A DNA stretch of 64,000 nucleotides. Source: Pseudomonas sp. RSB 5.4 (GTDB lineage: Bacteria; Pseudomonadota; Gammaproteobacteria; Pseudomonadales; Pseudomonadaceae). Of the stretch, positions 8,834 to 17,089 are shown one piece after another. The notes beneath the pieces were generated by a model. That model did not search any database and was not told where the DNA came from. It was given only the letters and a program-made list of their open reading frames with translations. The stretch is from NCBI RefSeq assembly GCF_037126175.1, contig NZ_CP146986.1, positions 6,138,501-6,202,500 of the forward strand. Reading direction: 5' to 3'. The number at the start of each line of letters is the position of its first letter. Position 1 is the first letter of the stretch. The translations under genes were made by a program, and so were the position numbers.

Positions 8834-9304
8834 TCAGCGGAATTTCGGACCGGAGCGAGTATTCAGGCCCTTGGCCATGCGGTCGTAGAGCACGACGTTG
8901 ACCGTCGCCGCCAGGTTCATGCAGCCGGTGGTCGGGATGTACACGACGTCTTCGCACCAGTCGCGGATCTCTTTATCCAGCGAGCCGTCTTCGGGGCCGA
9001 AGATGTACAGCGCGCGATCCGGGTGGGTGTATTCCGGCAGCGGGCGGGCGCCCTCGACCAGTTCCACGGCGACCGGGACGCAGTTGAGCGGGAGGATCTT
9101 CTTCAGATCATCGATGCCGATCAGCGGAATGTCGTAGTGCACGCGCTTGGTATCGGTGACGAAATCGGCGGCGCGTTCATAACGCTTGCCGGTGTAAAAC
9201 ACCGACGCCACGCCGTAACAGCCTGCGGCGCGCATCACCGAACCGACGTTCTCCGGTGATTTGGGGTTGTACAAACCAATGCAGCTGTAACGTTTGTCTG
9301 CCAC
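8834..9304 (-). CDS. SpoU/TrmH-family RNA 2'-O-methyltransferase
   Basis: 156 aa SPOUT-superfamily enzyme, a size fitting the minimal catalytic knot without an RNA-binding extension. Motif 1 (NPKSPENVGSVMRAAGCYGV), motif 2 (ALYIFGPEDGSLDKEI) and motif 3 (IPTTGCMNLAATVNVVLYD) are all visible. It should transfer methyl from S-adenosylmethionine to a ribose 2'-OH of tRNA or rRNA; the target is unknown. GTG at 9304, giving MADKRYSC, is chosen over a longer frame to 9418, which would run through low-complexity and REP sequence; GAAGG lies about 10 bp upstream. Confidence 0.85.
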   Translation of the reverse strand: MADKRYSCIGLYNPKSPENVGSVMRAAGCYGVASVFYTGKRYERAADFVTDTKRVHYDIPLIGIDDLKKILPLNCVPVAVELVEGARPLPEYTHPDRALYIFGPEDGSLDKEIRDWCEDVVYIPTTGCMNLAATVNVVLYDRMAKGLNTRSGPKFR

Positions 9305-9397
9305 GAGCGGGGTGCCTTCGGGAAAAAGAGGGCGATTATACGGGGATTGGGGGAGGGCGGGCAGATTCGAGATCTGTGGTGTCTGGTCTGGCCTCAT

Positions 9398-9486
9398 CGC
9401 TGGCAAGCCAGCTCCCACAGGTATCTCAGGTGTTCACAAAATTTGTGAGCGACCAAAATCATTGTGGGAGCGGGCTTGCTCGCGAA
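9398..9486. repeat. Asymmetric REP pair with unlike arms
   Basis: The left unit CGCTGGCAAGCCAGCTCCCA belongs to a different REP subtype (inverse of GTGGGAGCTGGCTTGCCAGC) from the right unit at 9463-9486 (TGTGGGAGCGGGCTTGCTCG). A short stem (TCACAAA/TTTGTGA) lies between them. It lies between two genes on the minus strand. Confidence 0.85.
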
Positions 9487-9512
9487 AGGGCCAGGTCAGG
9501 CGCTGAAGTTCT

Positions 9513-9884
9513 TCAGTCTTCTTTCTTCATCAGCCCGGCGAGGGCAGCAAACGGGTTATGCGTGGCCTTGGCGATTTTCGGCGTGCTCAGCGAGCCGTCG
9601 CCGAAATATTGCTGGTCGGTGTAGCGCGAGTGTTCGTTGTCGTGGCAATACAGGCACAACAGTTCCCAGTTCGAGCCATCCTGCGGGTTGTTGTCGTGGT
9701 TGTGATCGCGGTGATGCACGGTCAGTTCGCTCAGACGCTTGCCGGAAAACTCACGGGCGCAGCGGCCACACACGTGCGGGTACATTTTCAGGGCCTTGTC
9801 GCGGTAGCCCATTTCCTTGTCGCGCTGGTTATCGGCAAGGATGCGATCGAGCTTCGACGTGTTGGTCGGGGTGGACGAACTCAT
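9513..9884 (-). CDS. yajD: HNH nuclease family protein YajD
   Basis: 123 aa. The HNH fold is clear: zinc cysteines in CGRCAREF and LCLYCHDNEH, and catalytic histidines in LTVHHRDHNHDNN. The length and central region match YajD, a widespread HNH protein whose nuclease substrate and role are unknown. It follows a minus-strand spermidine-synthase-like gene with about 50 bp between them. ATG at 9884 (MSSSTPTNTSKLDRIL) fits the family. Confidence 0.85.
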   Translation of the reverse strand: MSSSTPTNTSKLDRILADNQRDKEMGYRDKALKMYPHVCGRCAREFSGKRLSELTVHHRDHNHDNNPQDGSNWELLCLYCHDNEHSRYTDQQYFGDGSLSTPKIAKATHNPFAALAGLMKKED

Positions 9885-9933
9885 GGGTTCACCTTTGTAA
9901 AAAGACTAATGACGGTTATGTGCAGAGTTTAGC

Positions 9934-10620
9934 TCAGCCCTTGAGCTTCTCGGCAATCCAGATCGTGTGGCGGGTGCCCTTGTTGCCATGGGCGAAGACC
10001 TGCACTTCCTCGGCCTTGAAACCGGCCTTCTTCAATTTGTCGGAAAACTGCCGGTCGGCGCTGGCCGACCACACCGCCAGCACACCCTTGGGCCGCAGGG
10101 CTTTGGCGCAGGCGTTCAGGCCGGCGGCCGAGTACAGCCAGCTGTTGGCTTTCTGCGTCAGGCCTTCGGGGCCGTTGTCGACGTCGAGCATGATCGCGTC
10201 GAAGCCGTTCGGCTCGCTTTGCAACACTTTGGCCACGTCGTCCTGACGGATCACTGTGCGCGGATCGAGCAACGGTCGCCCGGACTTTTCACCGAGCGGC
10301 CCACGGTTCCACTCGACCACGCCGGGCACCAGTTCGGCGACCACCACTTCGGCACCCTTGCCCAGATGTTTGAGCGCCGAGGCAAGGGTGAAACCCATGC
10401 CCAAACCGCCGATCAACACCCGCGAATTCGGCCGGCCGGCGACCTTGCGGCAAGGGATCTCGGCCAGTGCATCTTCCGAACCGTGCATGCGCGTGTTCAT
10501 CAATTGCCCGCCGTCGCCGCCCTGGATCTTGATGACGAAATCCTCGCCATACTCGAACAGGCACAGGGCACCGCCGTTATCTGGGATCGGCGTGGTGTCG
10601 AGCAGAACGAAACGTTTCAT
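9934..10620 (-). CDS. Spermidine-synthase-like SAM/dcSAM-binding protein
   Basis: 228 aa Rossmann-fold protein of the spermidine synthase/methyltransferase group. The nucleotide-binding loop LIGGLGMGFTLASAL (about 90-104), the acidic residue ending the next strand (VVVAELVPGVVEWNR) and DAIMLDVDNGPEGL are visible. The usual polyamine-synthase N-terminal beta domain is reduced, so aminopropyl transfer is not assured; many such short proteins are annotated only as methyltransferase-like. Cytosolic. It reads divergently from the small secreted-protein gene at 10701. Confidence 0.76.
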   Translation of the reverse strand: MKRFVLLDTTPIPDNGGALCLFEYGEDFVIKIQGGDGGQLMNTRMHGSEDALAEIPCRKVAGRPNSRVLIGGLGMGFTLASALKHLGKGAEVVVAELVPGVVEWNRGPLGEKSGRPLLDPRTVIRQDDVAKVLQSEPNGFDAIMLDVDNGPEGLTQKANSWLYSAAGLNACAKALRPKGVLAVWSASADRQFSDKLKKAGFKAEEVQVFAHGNKGTRHTIWIAEKLKG

Positions 10621-10700
10621 GGAAATCTCTACAAAGGGGAAGGCAAGCAGGCCCGTTGGGAGTAGCCTGAGCGCAGACTAAAGGCCAAACGGAGCCCTTG

Positions 10701-10985
10701 ATGAAGCGCACCATTCTAACGGTCATTGCCCTGGCCGCGCTCTCGATTACTGCAGTGCAGGCGCAGCAGACCATTCCGGTCAGCCCGACGCCGCAACCCG
10801 GCTCACCCGGCACCGCCACGCCGACGCCGTATCCGCAAATCACCCCGATCAGCGCACCGAAGGCCGGTGCCGGCAGTGGCAGCCCGCCGCTGGTGCCGAT
10901 CGAAATGCCTAGCCCGCCGAGCAAGGATCAACCGGTGCCGGGCATCGAACCGAGCGGCACCAAGGTCAAATCCCCGGGCGGTTAA
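10701..10985 (+). CDS. Small secreted proline-rich protein
   Basis: 94 aa. A signal peptide (MKRTILTVIALAALSITAVQ, cleaved near QAQQ) precedes a mature part dominated by Pro, Gly, Ser and Thr (for example TPQPGSPGTATPTPYPQ), predicted to be disordered. ATG at 10701 follows GGAG; an in-frame TTG one codon earlier is not preferred. Its stop overlaps the stop of the convergent cNMP-binding gene. No recognised domain; an envelope or periplasmic role is inferred from the export signal only. Confidence 0.7.
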   Translation: MKRTILTVIALAALSITAVQAQQTIPVSPTPQPGSPGTATPTPYPQITPISAPKAGAGSGSPPLVPIEMPSPPSKDQPVPGIEPSGTKVKSPGG

Positions 10986-11455
10986 ATCTGTTGCGCCGCG
11001 AGTTGGCCGTCAGCCATGCGCAGGCGTTTGGAGAGGGACACGGCAAGGGCACGGATGATCTTGGCGGCGATCTTCGGTGCGTCGTTGAGCATCTTTTCCA
11101 GCGAATCCTTGCCCAGATTGAGCAACTGACAGTTGCTCGCGGCGACGCAGGTCGCCGAACGGCGCTCGCCATCCAGCACGGCCATTTCCCCGAACGCCCG
11201 ACCGCTGCGCAGGGTGGCCATGGTGATGACCTGGCCGTCGGGGCCAGTCTTCTGCACGGCGACCTGACCGGTGTGGAGGATGCACATGAAACTGCCGGCA
11301 TCGCCCTCACGGAAAATCGCTTCGCCCTCCGCCACGGTGCTGATGCTGAAGTAGCCCGAGGCTGCGGCAAAGTCCGCCAGTTGCAATTGATCGAACAGGC
11401 CACAGTCCATCAGCCAGTCGCGAATTTCGTTGTTCAGCAGGGTGGGTTCTGACAT
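10982..11455 (-). CDS. Cyclic nucleotide-binding domain protein
   Basis: 157 aa consisting almost wholly of one cNMP-binding (CRP-like) beta roll, about residues 15-135. The phosphate-binding cassette is recognisable in FGEMAVLDGERRSATC, with the conserved Glu and Arg of ligand binders. There is no DNA-binding helix-turn-helix after it and no membrane segment, so it is a stand-alone sensor module or a subunit of a complex, not a transcription factor. It overlaps by 4 bp, tail to tail, with the upstream plus-strand gene. Confidence 0.85.
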   Translation of the reverse strand: MSEPTLLNNEIRDWLMDCGLFDQLQLADFAAASGYFSISTVAEGEAIFREGDAGSFMCILHTGQVAVQKTGPDGQVITMATLRSGRAFGEMAVLDGERRSATCVAASNCQLLNLGKDSLEKMLNDAPKIAAKIIRALAVSLSKRLRMADGQLAAQQI

Positions 11456-11506
11456 GTCATTGCGGTCTTTATTGTTTTCACATTTTCAAGGCACTACACG
11501 GACCCT

Positions 11507-11667
11507 TGTAGGAGTGAGCCTGTGGTGAGGGGATTTATCCCCGATCGGCTGCGCAGCAGCCGCAAATCCGCCAATGCGATCTGTCTGAAAGAATCGCATT
11601 GCAGATTCAGGGCGGCTTCGCCACCCATCGGGGATAAATCCCCTCACCACAAAGGCTCACTCCTACA
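11507..11667. repeat. Nested REP: one palindrome inserted inside another
   Basis: Outer arms TGTAGGAGTGAGCCTG (11507) and AGGCTCACTCCTACA (ending 11667) belong to the type at 5554. Between them lies a complete palindrome of a second type (11522-11650) with arms GTGGTGAGGGGATTTATCCC and its inverse. The interior arms of the outer element (GCTCGCGAT) are missing, as expected if the second element replaced its centre. Confidence 0.9.
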
Positions 11668-11729
11668 GGATCTGTGGTGTATCGGCCCCCTGGGTCTGGA
11701 GTTAAGACCCAAGTGACCGACGGAGTTCC

Positions 11730-13784
11730 TCAGGCCAGGCCCAAAACCTTGAACACAAATGCATATTCGAGCGCTACGTCACGTAATCCCTGATAACGCC
11801 CGCTCATTCCGCCATGCCCGGCACCGAGTTCGGTCTTGAGCAGCAGCAGATTGTCGTCGGTCTTGGTCGCGCGCAATTTCGCCACCCATTTGGCCGCTTC
11901 CCAGTACTGCACGCGACTGTCGTTGTAGCCGGCGATCACCAGGGTTGCCGGATAATTCTGCGCGGTGACGTTTTCGTACGGCGCGTAGGCCTTGATCCGC
12001 TCGTAGACGTCCGGCTCTTCGGGGTTGCCCCATTCGTCGTATTCGGTGACGGTCAGCGGCAAGTCCGGGTCGAGCATGGTGTTGAGCACGTCGACGAACG
12101 GCACTTCGGCAATCGCCACGCCGAACAGGTCTGGACGCTGGTTCAGCACCGCGCCAATCAACAAGCCGCCAGCGCTGCCGCCGCTGATCGCCAGTTTTTC
12201 AGCGGTGGTGATGCCGTTGAGGATCAGGAATTCGGCGCAGGCAATGAAGTCGCTGAAGGTGTTGTGCTTGTTTTCCTGCTTGCCGGCGCGATACCAGGCT
12301 TCGCCCAGCTCACCGCCGCCACGCACATGGGCGATGGCGAAAGCCATGCCGCGGTCCAGCAGGCTGAGGCGTGCGTGGGAGAACCACGGATCGAGGCTGG
12401 AACCGTAGGCGCCATAACCGTACAGATACAGCGGCACCGGTTTGCCGACCATCTCGCGTTTCATCACCAGACTGATCGGCACCTGCGTGCCGTCCGGCGC
12501 GGTGGCCCACAGGCGTTGGCTGACGTAGGCGTCGGCATCGAACGGGCCGAGCACCGGGGTTTCTTTCAGGACGGTTTGCTCGCCGCTGGCCAGCAGCAAC
12601 TGCCGAACCTGCGCCGGACGGTTCAACGCCTCGTAACGCAGACGAATGCGGTCGCTCTCGAACTCCAGACTGTTCTGCACATAGAGGCTGTAGGCCGCGT
12701 CCGGCAGTTGTACGCGATACGGCGTCTGGCCTTGCGGGTGAACTTCGATGATCGGCAAACCGCCTTCGCGCAGGCTCAGGGTCATGGCCGCGGTGTTCAG
12801 CGTCACGCCGTCGAGCATCACCGTATCGCTGTGCGGGATCAGGTTCTGCCAGTCGGCTTCGCTCGGTACCGCACCAGTGTCCGGCGCCTGATACAGGGCG
12901 AAGTTGATGCCATCGCGGTTGGTGCGGATGAACCAGGTCCACGCGCCTTCAAGCACACCGTGGTCGACGTCGTATTCATGATCCTCGACCCGTGGTGCCA
13001 GGCAGGTGAAGGGCAGATGTGGCTGATGCGCATCCAGTGCCCAGACTTCGCTGGTGGTCTTGCTGCCCAGGGTCAGCAGCAATTGCTGCTCGGAACTGGA
13101 GCGGTAGCAATGCAGGAAGAAGCGCCCGTCCGGTTCATGGAAAACCTCTTCGGCGGCCGTGCCGTCGAGGCGATAGCGATACAGTTTGTGTGGGCGATGA
13201 GTGTCGTCGAGCACGCCAAAGAACAGCGTCAGGCTGTCGTTGGCCCAGGTCATGCTGCCGTCGCAGTCTTCGAATTCCAGCTCGCTGACCTTGTCGTTGG
13301 CCAGTTCCTTGACGAACAGTGTGTAGATCTCGTCGCCCGAGGCATCGACGCTGTAGGCCAGGCGCTGGTGATCCGGGCTGATGCTGAACGCACCGAGCGA
13401 GAAGAAACCGCCATTGGCCAGCACGTTCGGGTCGAGCAGCAGTTGTTCGCGGCTTTCATCGAGGGTCAGGCTGTCGTCAGCCGGACGCGGGCAACGGTAA
13501 TGCCGAGCGTACTCGTCACCCGCGGTGGTGCGGGTGTAATACAGATACGGCCCCCAGGGCGAAGGCAGGGACAGGTCGGTCTCGAGGATCCGGCCCTTGA
13601 TCTCTTCGAACAGGCTTTCGCGCAGGCCGGCCTGATCGGCGGTCTGTGCTTCCTGATAGGCGTTTTCAGCCTTGAGGTAGTCGAGCACCGCGTCGGTGTC
13701 GCGTTCCTGCAGCCAGGCATACGGGTCGGCACCGGCAGCCTTGTGGGCGATCGGGGCGCGGAGGACGTGGGCGGATTCGGGCAT
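11730..13784 (-). CDS. ptrB: Oligopeptidase B (S9 prolyl oligopeptidase family)
   Basis: 684 aa, the usual length for oligopeptidase B, a cytosolic serine peptidase that cuts small peptides after Arg/Lys. An N-terminal beta-propeller covers about residues 70-400. The C-terminal alpha/beta-hydrolase domain has the nucleophile Ser in ISGGSAGGLL, the Asp in AGYNDSRVQYWEAAKW and the His in ELGAGHGGMSGR. The N-terminal HKAAGADPYAWLQERD segment is typical. ATG at 13784. Family is certain; specificity follows from family resemblance. Confidence 0.9.
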   Translation of the reverse strand: MPESAHVLRAPIAHKAAGADPYAWLQERDTDAVLDYLKAENAYQEAQTADQAGLRESLFEEIKGRILETDLSLPSPWGPYLYYTRTTAGDEYARHYRCPRPADDSLTLDESREQLLLDPNVLANGGFFSLGAFSISPDHQRLAYSVDASGDEIYTLFVKELANDKVSELEFEDCDGSMTWANDSLTLFFGVLDDTHRPHKLYRYRLDGTAAEEVFHEPDGRFFLHCYRSSSEQQLLLTLGSKTTSEVWALDAHQPHLPFTCLAPRVEDHEYDVDHGVLEGAWTWFIRTNRDGINFALYQAPDTGAVPSEADWQNLIPHSDTVMLDGVTLNTAAMTLSLREGGLPIIEVHPQGQTPYRVQLPDAAYSLYVQNSLEFESDRIRLRYEALNRPAQVRQLLLASGEQTVLKETPVLGPFDADAYVSQRLWATAPDGTQVPISLVMKREMVGKPVPLYLYGYGAYGSSLDPWFSHARLSLLDRGMAFAIAHVRGGGELGEAWYRAGKQENKHNTFSDFIACAEFLILNGITTAEKLAISGGSAGGLLIGAVLNQRPDLFGVAIAEVPFVDVLNTMLDPDLPLTVTEYDEWGNPEEPDVYERIKAYAPYENVTAQNYPATLVIAGYNDSRVQYWEAAKWVAKLRATKTDDNLLLLKTELGAGHGGMSGRYQGLRDVALEYAFVFKVLGLA

Positions 13785-13847
13785 GGAAGGCTCTCGGACA
13801 TTTACGGAATAAGGGTTTTCGCAGCTCTTGAAACCATCGCACTTCCC

Positions 13848-13936
13848 TGTGGGAGCGAGCTTGCTCGCGAAGGCGTCTTGTCAGATGACATTTGTTTCAC
13901 TGACCCAACGCTTTCGCGAGCAAGCTCGCTCCCACA
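13848..13936. repeat. REP palindrome, GTGGGAGCGAGCTTGCTCGC type
   Basis: Arms TGTGGGAGCGAGCTTGCTCG (13848) and its inverse (ending 13936), with a TGTCAG/CTGACA-like inner stem. It is the only REP of the window between two divergently transcribed genes (ptrB and the membrane protein at 14021), so it lies in a region that should hold both promoters. Confidence 0.9.
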
Positions 13937-14020
13937 GGGTTTGCTGTTGGCCGTCTGGCATTGGGACAAGCCTGACGGGCGAAAAGTCGTTACTATAAGC
14001 GCCTCTTTGCCTGCCTTGCC

Positions 14021-14518
14021 ATGGACACCATGACCGAGAACGACTATCTGATCGCCTGGGGCCTCTACGCCTTTGCCGCTGTGGGCTGCCTGTTGGTATG
14101 GATGCGCCTGACCCGCTGGATGTGGCGCTGGCTGCGCGAGCCGCTGCGGGTGCTGATGGCGGTGTTGCTGTTCAGCCCGACCATCATTGACCCGGTGAAA
14201 GCCAAGGTCGCACCGTCGATCGCCATTACCGCGCTGGACCTGGCCTTCAAGGTCGGCAACAACGCCTGGCGGGCGATTTCCGACCTGTTCATGTACGGCA
14301 TGATTGCGTTCGGCATCTACCTGATCTTCGTGTTGATCCGCTTCCCGATCGAACGCGCTTCCCGCGCCCGACGCGAGCAGGCCGAAGCCGCCAAGGCCGC
14401 GGCCCGTGCCGATGATCGCGACGACGATCAGCCGTTCGGCGGTGCCGGAGACGACCGTTACGGTCGCCCGCCGTTGCCGAACAATCCGCAACGCATGCGC
14501 GTCGAGCCGCGTCTGTAA
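14021..14518 (+). CDS. Conserved inner-membrane protein of unknown function
   Basis: 165 aa. Two to three hydrophobic segments are visible: about 11-28 ([17 protein letters not shown]), a weaker one at 46-56, and 91-109 ([17 protein letters not shown]). A charged cytosolic tail rich in Arg, Ala and Asp follows, ending in a proline-rich stretch. Pseudomonas homologues are often labelled MFS transporter, but this protein is far too short for that. ATG at 14030 ([10 protein letters not shown]) is an alternative start. It ends 16 bp before the amidotransferase gene and probably shares its operon. Confidence 0.7.
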   Translation: MDTMTENDYLIAWGLYAFAAVGCLLVWMRLTRWMWRWLREPLRVLMAVLLFSPTIIDPVKAKVAPSIAITALDLAFKVGNNAWRAISDLFMYGMIAFGIYLIFVLIRFPIERASRARREQAEAAKAAARADDRDDDQPFGGAGDDRYGRPPLPNNPQRMRVEPRL

Positions 14519-14534
14519 TCACGAGAGTCAGCAC

Positions 14535-15311
14535 ATGTGTGAACTACTGGGCATGAGTGCCAACGTGCCGACCGATATCGTGTTCAGCTTCACCGGCCTG
14601 ATGCAGCGCGGCGGACGTACCGGCCCGCACCGCGACGGCTGGGGCATCGCTTTCTACGAAGGTCGCGGTTTGCGCCTGTTTCAGGACCCGGCCGCCAGCA
14701 GCGAATCGGAAGTCGCCAACCTGGTACAGCGCTATCCGATCAAGAGCGAAGTGGTCATCGGCCATATCCGCCAGGCCAACGTCGGCAAGGTCTGCCTGTC
14801 CAACACCCACCCGTTCGTCCGCGAACTGTGGGGGCGTAACTGGTGCTTCGCGCACAACGGCCAGCTCGCCGACTTCACCCCGATCAAGAGTTTCTACCGC
14901 CCGGTGGGCGACACCGACAGCGAAGCGGCCTTCTGCGATTTGCTCAACCGCGTGCGTGCCGCATTCCCGGAACCGGTCGATATAGAAGTGCTGCTGCCGG
15001 ATCTGGTCGCCGCCTGCGCCGAATACCGCAGCAAAGGCGTGTTCAACTGCCTGCTCAGCGATGGCGACTGGCTGTTCTGCTATTGCTCGACCAAACTGGC
15101 ACAGATCACCCGGCGCGCACCGTTCGGTCCGGCGCGACTCAAGGATGTCGATGTGATCGTCGATTTCCAGGCAGAAACCACGCCCAACGATGTGGTCACG
15201 GTGATCGCCACCGAGCCTTTGACCGAAAACGAAACCTGGACCCGTTACGAACCGGGCCAATGGAGCCTGTGGCGACGCGGCGAATGCGTCAGCCAGGGCA
15301 CGACCGAATAA
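14535..15311 (+). CDS. Class II glutamine amidotransferase (YafJ-like)
   Basis: 258 aa Ntn-hydrolase. The start [19 protein letters not shown] places Cys2 as the N-terminal nucleophile after Met removal, so the ATG at 14535 must be correct. The conserved [17 protein letters not shown] and [11 protein letters not shown] segments of the GATase II domain follow. No synthetase domain is fused, as in YafJ, so ammonia acceptor and role are unknown. It sits between a membrane protein gene (16 bp upstream) and the DUF2937 gene (14 bp downstream). Confidence 0.88.
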   Translation: MCELLGMSANVPTDIVFSFTGLMQRGGRTGPHRDGWGIAFYEGRGLRLFQDPAASSESEVANLVQRYPIKSEVVIGHIRQANVGKVCLSNTHPFVRELWGRNWCFAHNGQLADFTPIKSFYRPVGDTDSEAAFCDLLNRVRAAFPEPVDIEVLLPDLVAACAEYRSKGVFNCLLSDGDWLFCYCSTKLAQITRRAPFGPARLKDVDVIVDFQAETTPNDVVTVIATEPLTENETWTRYEPGQWSLWRRGECVSQGTTE

Positions 15312-15325
15312 AGGATCTCTCCTCG

Positions 15326-15868
15326 ATGTTGCTCAGTTATCTACGGCTGGTGTTGTTTGCGGCGGGCCTGTTGATCGGTGTCCAGGTGCCGGGGTTCATC
15401 AACGATTACGCCAAACGTGTCGAAGCCCATCTGATCGAAGCGCAGACCGGTTTGCGCGGTTTCCAGGGCACCGCCGAGCAGTTCTTCAAGGGCGACTTGC
15501 AGGCGCTGGTTGCACATTACCGCGCCAGTGACGATCCGGTGTTTCGCAGCGATGCCGACAGCCTGAGCACTTTGCTCGACCGGCAGTTGGCGCTGGATAA
15601 ACAGTTCCAGGCGATGCAGGGCCCGTGGTACATCCGCTTCCTGCAAGTGGTGCTGGCCGCCGACCCGGACATTCGCAAGGAAACCTGGAACGGCTACAGC
15701 TACCAGATCCTGCTGACTCCGGAAGCGATGATCTGGGGCATGAGCGGCGCGTTGTTGCTGTCGTTCGGCATTGAGTGCCTGATTCGTCTGATTGACTGGG
15801 TGGTGCTCGGTGGCCGGCGTTTGCGCCAGAGCCGGCCGATTGAAGACCGGGATGTGCGTGGTCTTTAA
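15326..15868 (+). CDS. DUF2937 family membrane protein
   Basis: 180 aa with a hydrophobic segment at each end: about 5-22 (YLRLVLFAAGLLIGVQV) and 138-162 (MIWGMSGALLLSFGIECLI). The charged middle is probably periplasmic and partly coiled-coil (ETAQ-rich helices). The arrangement matches the DUF2937 family of unknown function. ATG at 15326 lies 14 bp after the amidotransferase stop. The frame is open far upstream through the amidotransferase gene, but that part is shadow. Confidence 0.8.
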   Translation: MLLSYLRLVLFAAGLLIGVQVPGFINDYAKRVEAHLIEAQTGLRGFQGTAEQFFKGDLQALVAHYRASDDPVFRSDADSLSTLLDRQLALDKQFQAMQGPWYIRFLQVVLAADPDIRKETWNGYSYQILLTPEAMIWGMSGALLLSFGIECLIRLIDWVVLGGRRLRQSRPIEDRDVRGL

Positions 15869-15887
15869 ATCTTGCAAAGCTCTCTCT

Positions 15888-16009
15888 GTGGCGAGGGGAT
15901 TTATCCCCGATGGGGCGCGAAGCGGCCCTCAACGGTGTGTCAGATCAACCTGATTGCTCAGGTTTCAGGACTGCTGCGCAGCCCATCGGGGATAAATCCC
16001 CTCACCACA
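15888..16009. repeat. REP palindrome, GGGGATTTATCCCC type
   Basis: Arms GTGGCGAGGGGATTTATCCC and CGGGGATAAATCCCCTCACC with inner CGCGAAGCGGCC and CTGCTGCGCAGCCC segments, about 122 nt in all. It lies between the convergent DUF2937 and LysR genes and ends inside the last codons region of neither gene. Same type as the inner element at 11522 and the one at 38291. Confidence 0.9.
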
Positions 16010-16016
16010 GGTGTGA

Positions 16017-16931
16017 TTACTGAGTGAGGGTGATGTACTTTTCACCGACCTTGCGCGCATACCCCTCCAGCACCTGCTGACACAACGTCACCATCTCCTC
16101 GACCCACTCCACGCCCACTCGCCACGACACCACCACTTGCAGATTCGGTGGTCGCTGGTCGATGTCGAGCAAGGTCAATTCACCCCGCGCCAGTTCCTCG
16201 GCCACCAGCACCGGCGGCAGTACGCCAATACCAAAACCATCGCGCAACAGCCGGGTAATCGCCGACACCGAATTCACGCAATTCAGGCGCGGCGCCAGCA
16301 CACCGTTGGTCTGCATCAATGCCAGCAGATCCTGATGCGGTCGGGAGTTCTTCGAGTAGGTGATGATCCGTTCCTGCGCCAGTTCGCCGAGGTCGGCATA
16401 GTCACGGTTGTAGATTGAATTGCTCGCAACGATCCAGCCCAGCGGATGGCTGGCCAGCTCCAGACTGCGCACGCTTTCGTGACGCACCAGATCGGTTTGC
16501 AGAACGATGTCGAGAAAGCCTTTTTGCAGCTGATCGCAGAGGTTCAGCGAGGTATCCGCCACCAGCTCGATTTCCACCCGTGGATACAAATCGGTCATCT
16601 GCGCCACCAACGGGCTGAGCCAGGTGTGGATCACCGTGTCCATCACGCCGATGCGCACCCGGCCGACCTTGCTCGAGCGGGTCTCGATCGATTGCTTCAG
16701 GGCTGACATCGTATCGAGCATCTGCTCGGCATAATCCAGCACTTTCAGGCCTTCGGGTGTCAGGCTGACGCCGCGTGAATCACGCAGAAACAGCTTCACC
16801 CCCAGTTCGCCTTCGAGCACCGCGATGCGGCTGGAAATCGACGCCTGGGTGGTGAACAGCTTGTCGGCGGTCAGGCGAAAACTCTTCAGCCGGGCGACCC
16901 AGACAAAGGTCTCGAGAAACTTCAGGTTCAT
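16017..16931 (-). CDS. LysR-family regulator, likely of the 5-oxoproline operon
   Basis: 304 aa. N-terminal HTH (about 2-60: FVWVARLKSFRLTADKLF, TTQASISSRIAVLE) and a C-terminal effector-binding domain from about 90 (VGRVRIGVMDTVIHTWLSPL). It is transcribed divergently from the MFS-pxpABC cluster with about 160 bp between the starts, the classical LTTR arrangement, so control of that cluster is inferred. The effector could be 5-oxoproline or a related compound; nothing in the sequence decides this. Confidence 0.88.
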   Translation of the reverse strand: MNLKFLETFVWVARLKSFRLTADKLFTTQASISSRIAVLEGELGVKLFLRDSRGVSLTPEGLKVLDYAEQMLDTMSALKQSIETRSSKVGRVRIGVMDTVIHTWLSPLVAQMTDLYPRVEIELVADTSLNLCDQLQKGFLDIVLQTDLVRHESVRSLELASHPLGWIVASNSIYNRDYADLGELAQERIITYSKNSRPHQDLLALMQTNGVLAPRLNCVNSVSAITRLLRDGFGIGVLPPVLVAEELARGELTLLDIDQRPPNLQVVVSWRVGVEWVEEMVTLCQQVLEGYARKVGEKYITLTQ

Positions 16932-17089
16932 GGCAACGGCTCGGGTGACAAATTTTTCTTATGCCTAAGGCGGGTTTTTATTCGTTGGACGCAGCAGGGC
17001 GGCGCGCCCAAAAATCGGCGCATCCGGTTCCCACGATAGGCGTCGTCGGAACTTCGAACAAGACCAATAAAAGCCTGCGGAGACTTGCC

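Noticed and set aside
11814..14033. 739-codon plus-strand frame across ptrB
   Set aside because: Antisense of a certain S9 peptidase gene with intact catalytic triad; its translation is Gln/His/Arg-rich without any domain.
14265..14534. Frames crossing the junction of the membrane protein and amidotransferase genes
   Set aside because: The amidotransferase must start at the ATG giving Met-Cys for its N-terminal nucleophile, so longer frames are not real.
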